A stretch of DNA of 64,000 bases from Yoonia sp. (GTDB lineage: Bacteria; Pseudomonadota; Alphaproteobacteria; Rhodobacterales; Rhodobacteraceae). The stretch is from assembly GCF_014859355.1 (NCBI RefSeq), contig NZ_JACUUJ010000007.1:23770-87769 (forward strand), read 5' to 3'. A program made the position numbers and the translations under genes. Below, one piece after another: positions 63,913 to 64,000 of this stretch; positions within the stretch are counted from its first letter, which is position 1; every line of letters begins with the position of its first letter. Under the pieces are notes generated by a model. That model was not told the origin of the DNA and ran no database searches. It saw only the letters and a list, made by a program, of their open reading frames with translations.

Positions 63913-64000
63913 GAGTTCGCGCGCAAATCGGCAAGGTTCTGAACCTCGACAAATGCATCGGGTGTCACACCTGTTCCGTCACCTGCAAGAACGTGTGGAC
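63909..64000 (+). CDS. narH: Respiratory nitrate reductase beta subunit, N-terminal part (3' end outside window)
   Basis: The first 30 codons of narH: MRVRAQIGKVLNLDKCIGCH followed by TCSVTCKNVW. The CxxCxxC...C ferredoxin motif begins at residue 16. It overlaps narG (ATGA) and runs off the window. narJ and narI are expected beyond the edge. Confidence 0.95.
   Translation, partial: MRVRAQIGKVLNLDKCIGCHTCSVTCKNVW

Overview
The window looks like a chromosomal piece of an alphaproteobacterium of the order Rhodobacterales (roseobacter type). The evidence is the gene content and order: a long dCTP deaminase, an IscR without the usual cluster cysteines, a DUF177-rpmF-plsX-fabH-ihfA-merR run, DUF4167 next to prmC, and a fused NarK1-NarK2 transporter beside an NarR-like regulator. 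Composition is GC-rich and coding density is high. There is no phage, integrase, transposase, rRNA or CRISPR array. Both ends cut genes: a dGTPase-like gene on the left and narH on the right.

Layout. 1-5.9 kb (+): dgt end, argS, a SPOR-domain protein, nagZ, scpA and scpB, linking tRNA charging, cell wall recycling and chromosome condensation. 5.9-11.2 kb (-): dCTP deaminase, tRNA-Pro(GGG), and the DUF177-rpmF-plsX-fabH-ihfA-merR run. 11.3-18.1 kb: bamE, msrB, olsB (ornithine lipid), an Uup-type ABC-F ATPase, an orphan iron-type binding protein, mazG and an M20 amidohydrolase. 18.1-22.2 kb (+): agmatinase, DUF1499, prfA, prmC, DUF4167. 22.2-29.7 kb (-): an overlapping lptF-lptG-lptD-surA-pdxA-rsmA array for LPS export, outer membrane folding, PLP synthesis and rRNA methylation. 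29.8-41.5 kb: pepA, holC, a membrane-anchored aspartic protease with an overlapping 35-residue lipoprotein gene, MarC, a second ABC-F ATPase, an MFS carrier with a histidine-rich tail, ndk, a TfoX C-domain protein, a 40-residue ORF followed by a striking hairpin, a DEAD-box helicase, an HD protein and a hydrolase.

41.6-49.8 kb (+) is a nine-gene iron-sulfur assembly operon: iscR, a cysteine desulfurase, sufB, an unknown membrane protein, sufC, sufD, two Yip1-like membrane proteins and sufS. A palindrome of the Irr (ICE) type lies in front of it and a near-copy lies inside its second gene. After a fused MFS/spermidine-synthase-like gene and tRNA-Arg(CCG) comes a decayed stretch holding a broken RND efflux gene. 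From 52.8 kb to the right edge is a nitrate-respiration and nitric-oxide module: an NsrR-like Rrf2 regulator, a hemerythrin-domain protein, 5-formyltetrahydrofolate cyclo-ligase, NnrS, NnrU, an NarR-like Crp/Fnr regulator, narK, narG and the start of narH, with FNR-type boxes between the regulator and narK.

The most interesting unexplained signal is on the minus strand at 37390-37329: a roughly 24-bp imperfect hairpin whose seven-base loop reads UCCUCCC (anti-Shine-Dalgarno) and which runs directly into a U-rich tract. It follows a 40-codon ORF. It resembles the 'cuckoo' (CcsR/alpha-r14) class of small RNAs and is the best candidate here for an undescribed regulator.
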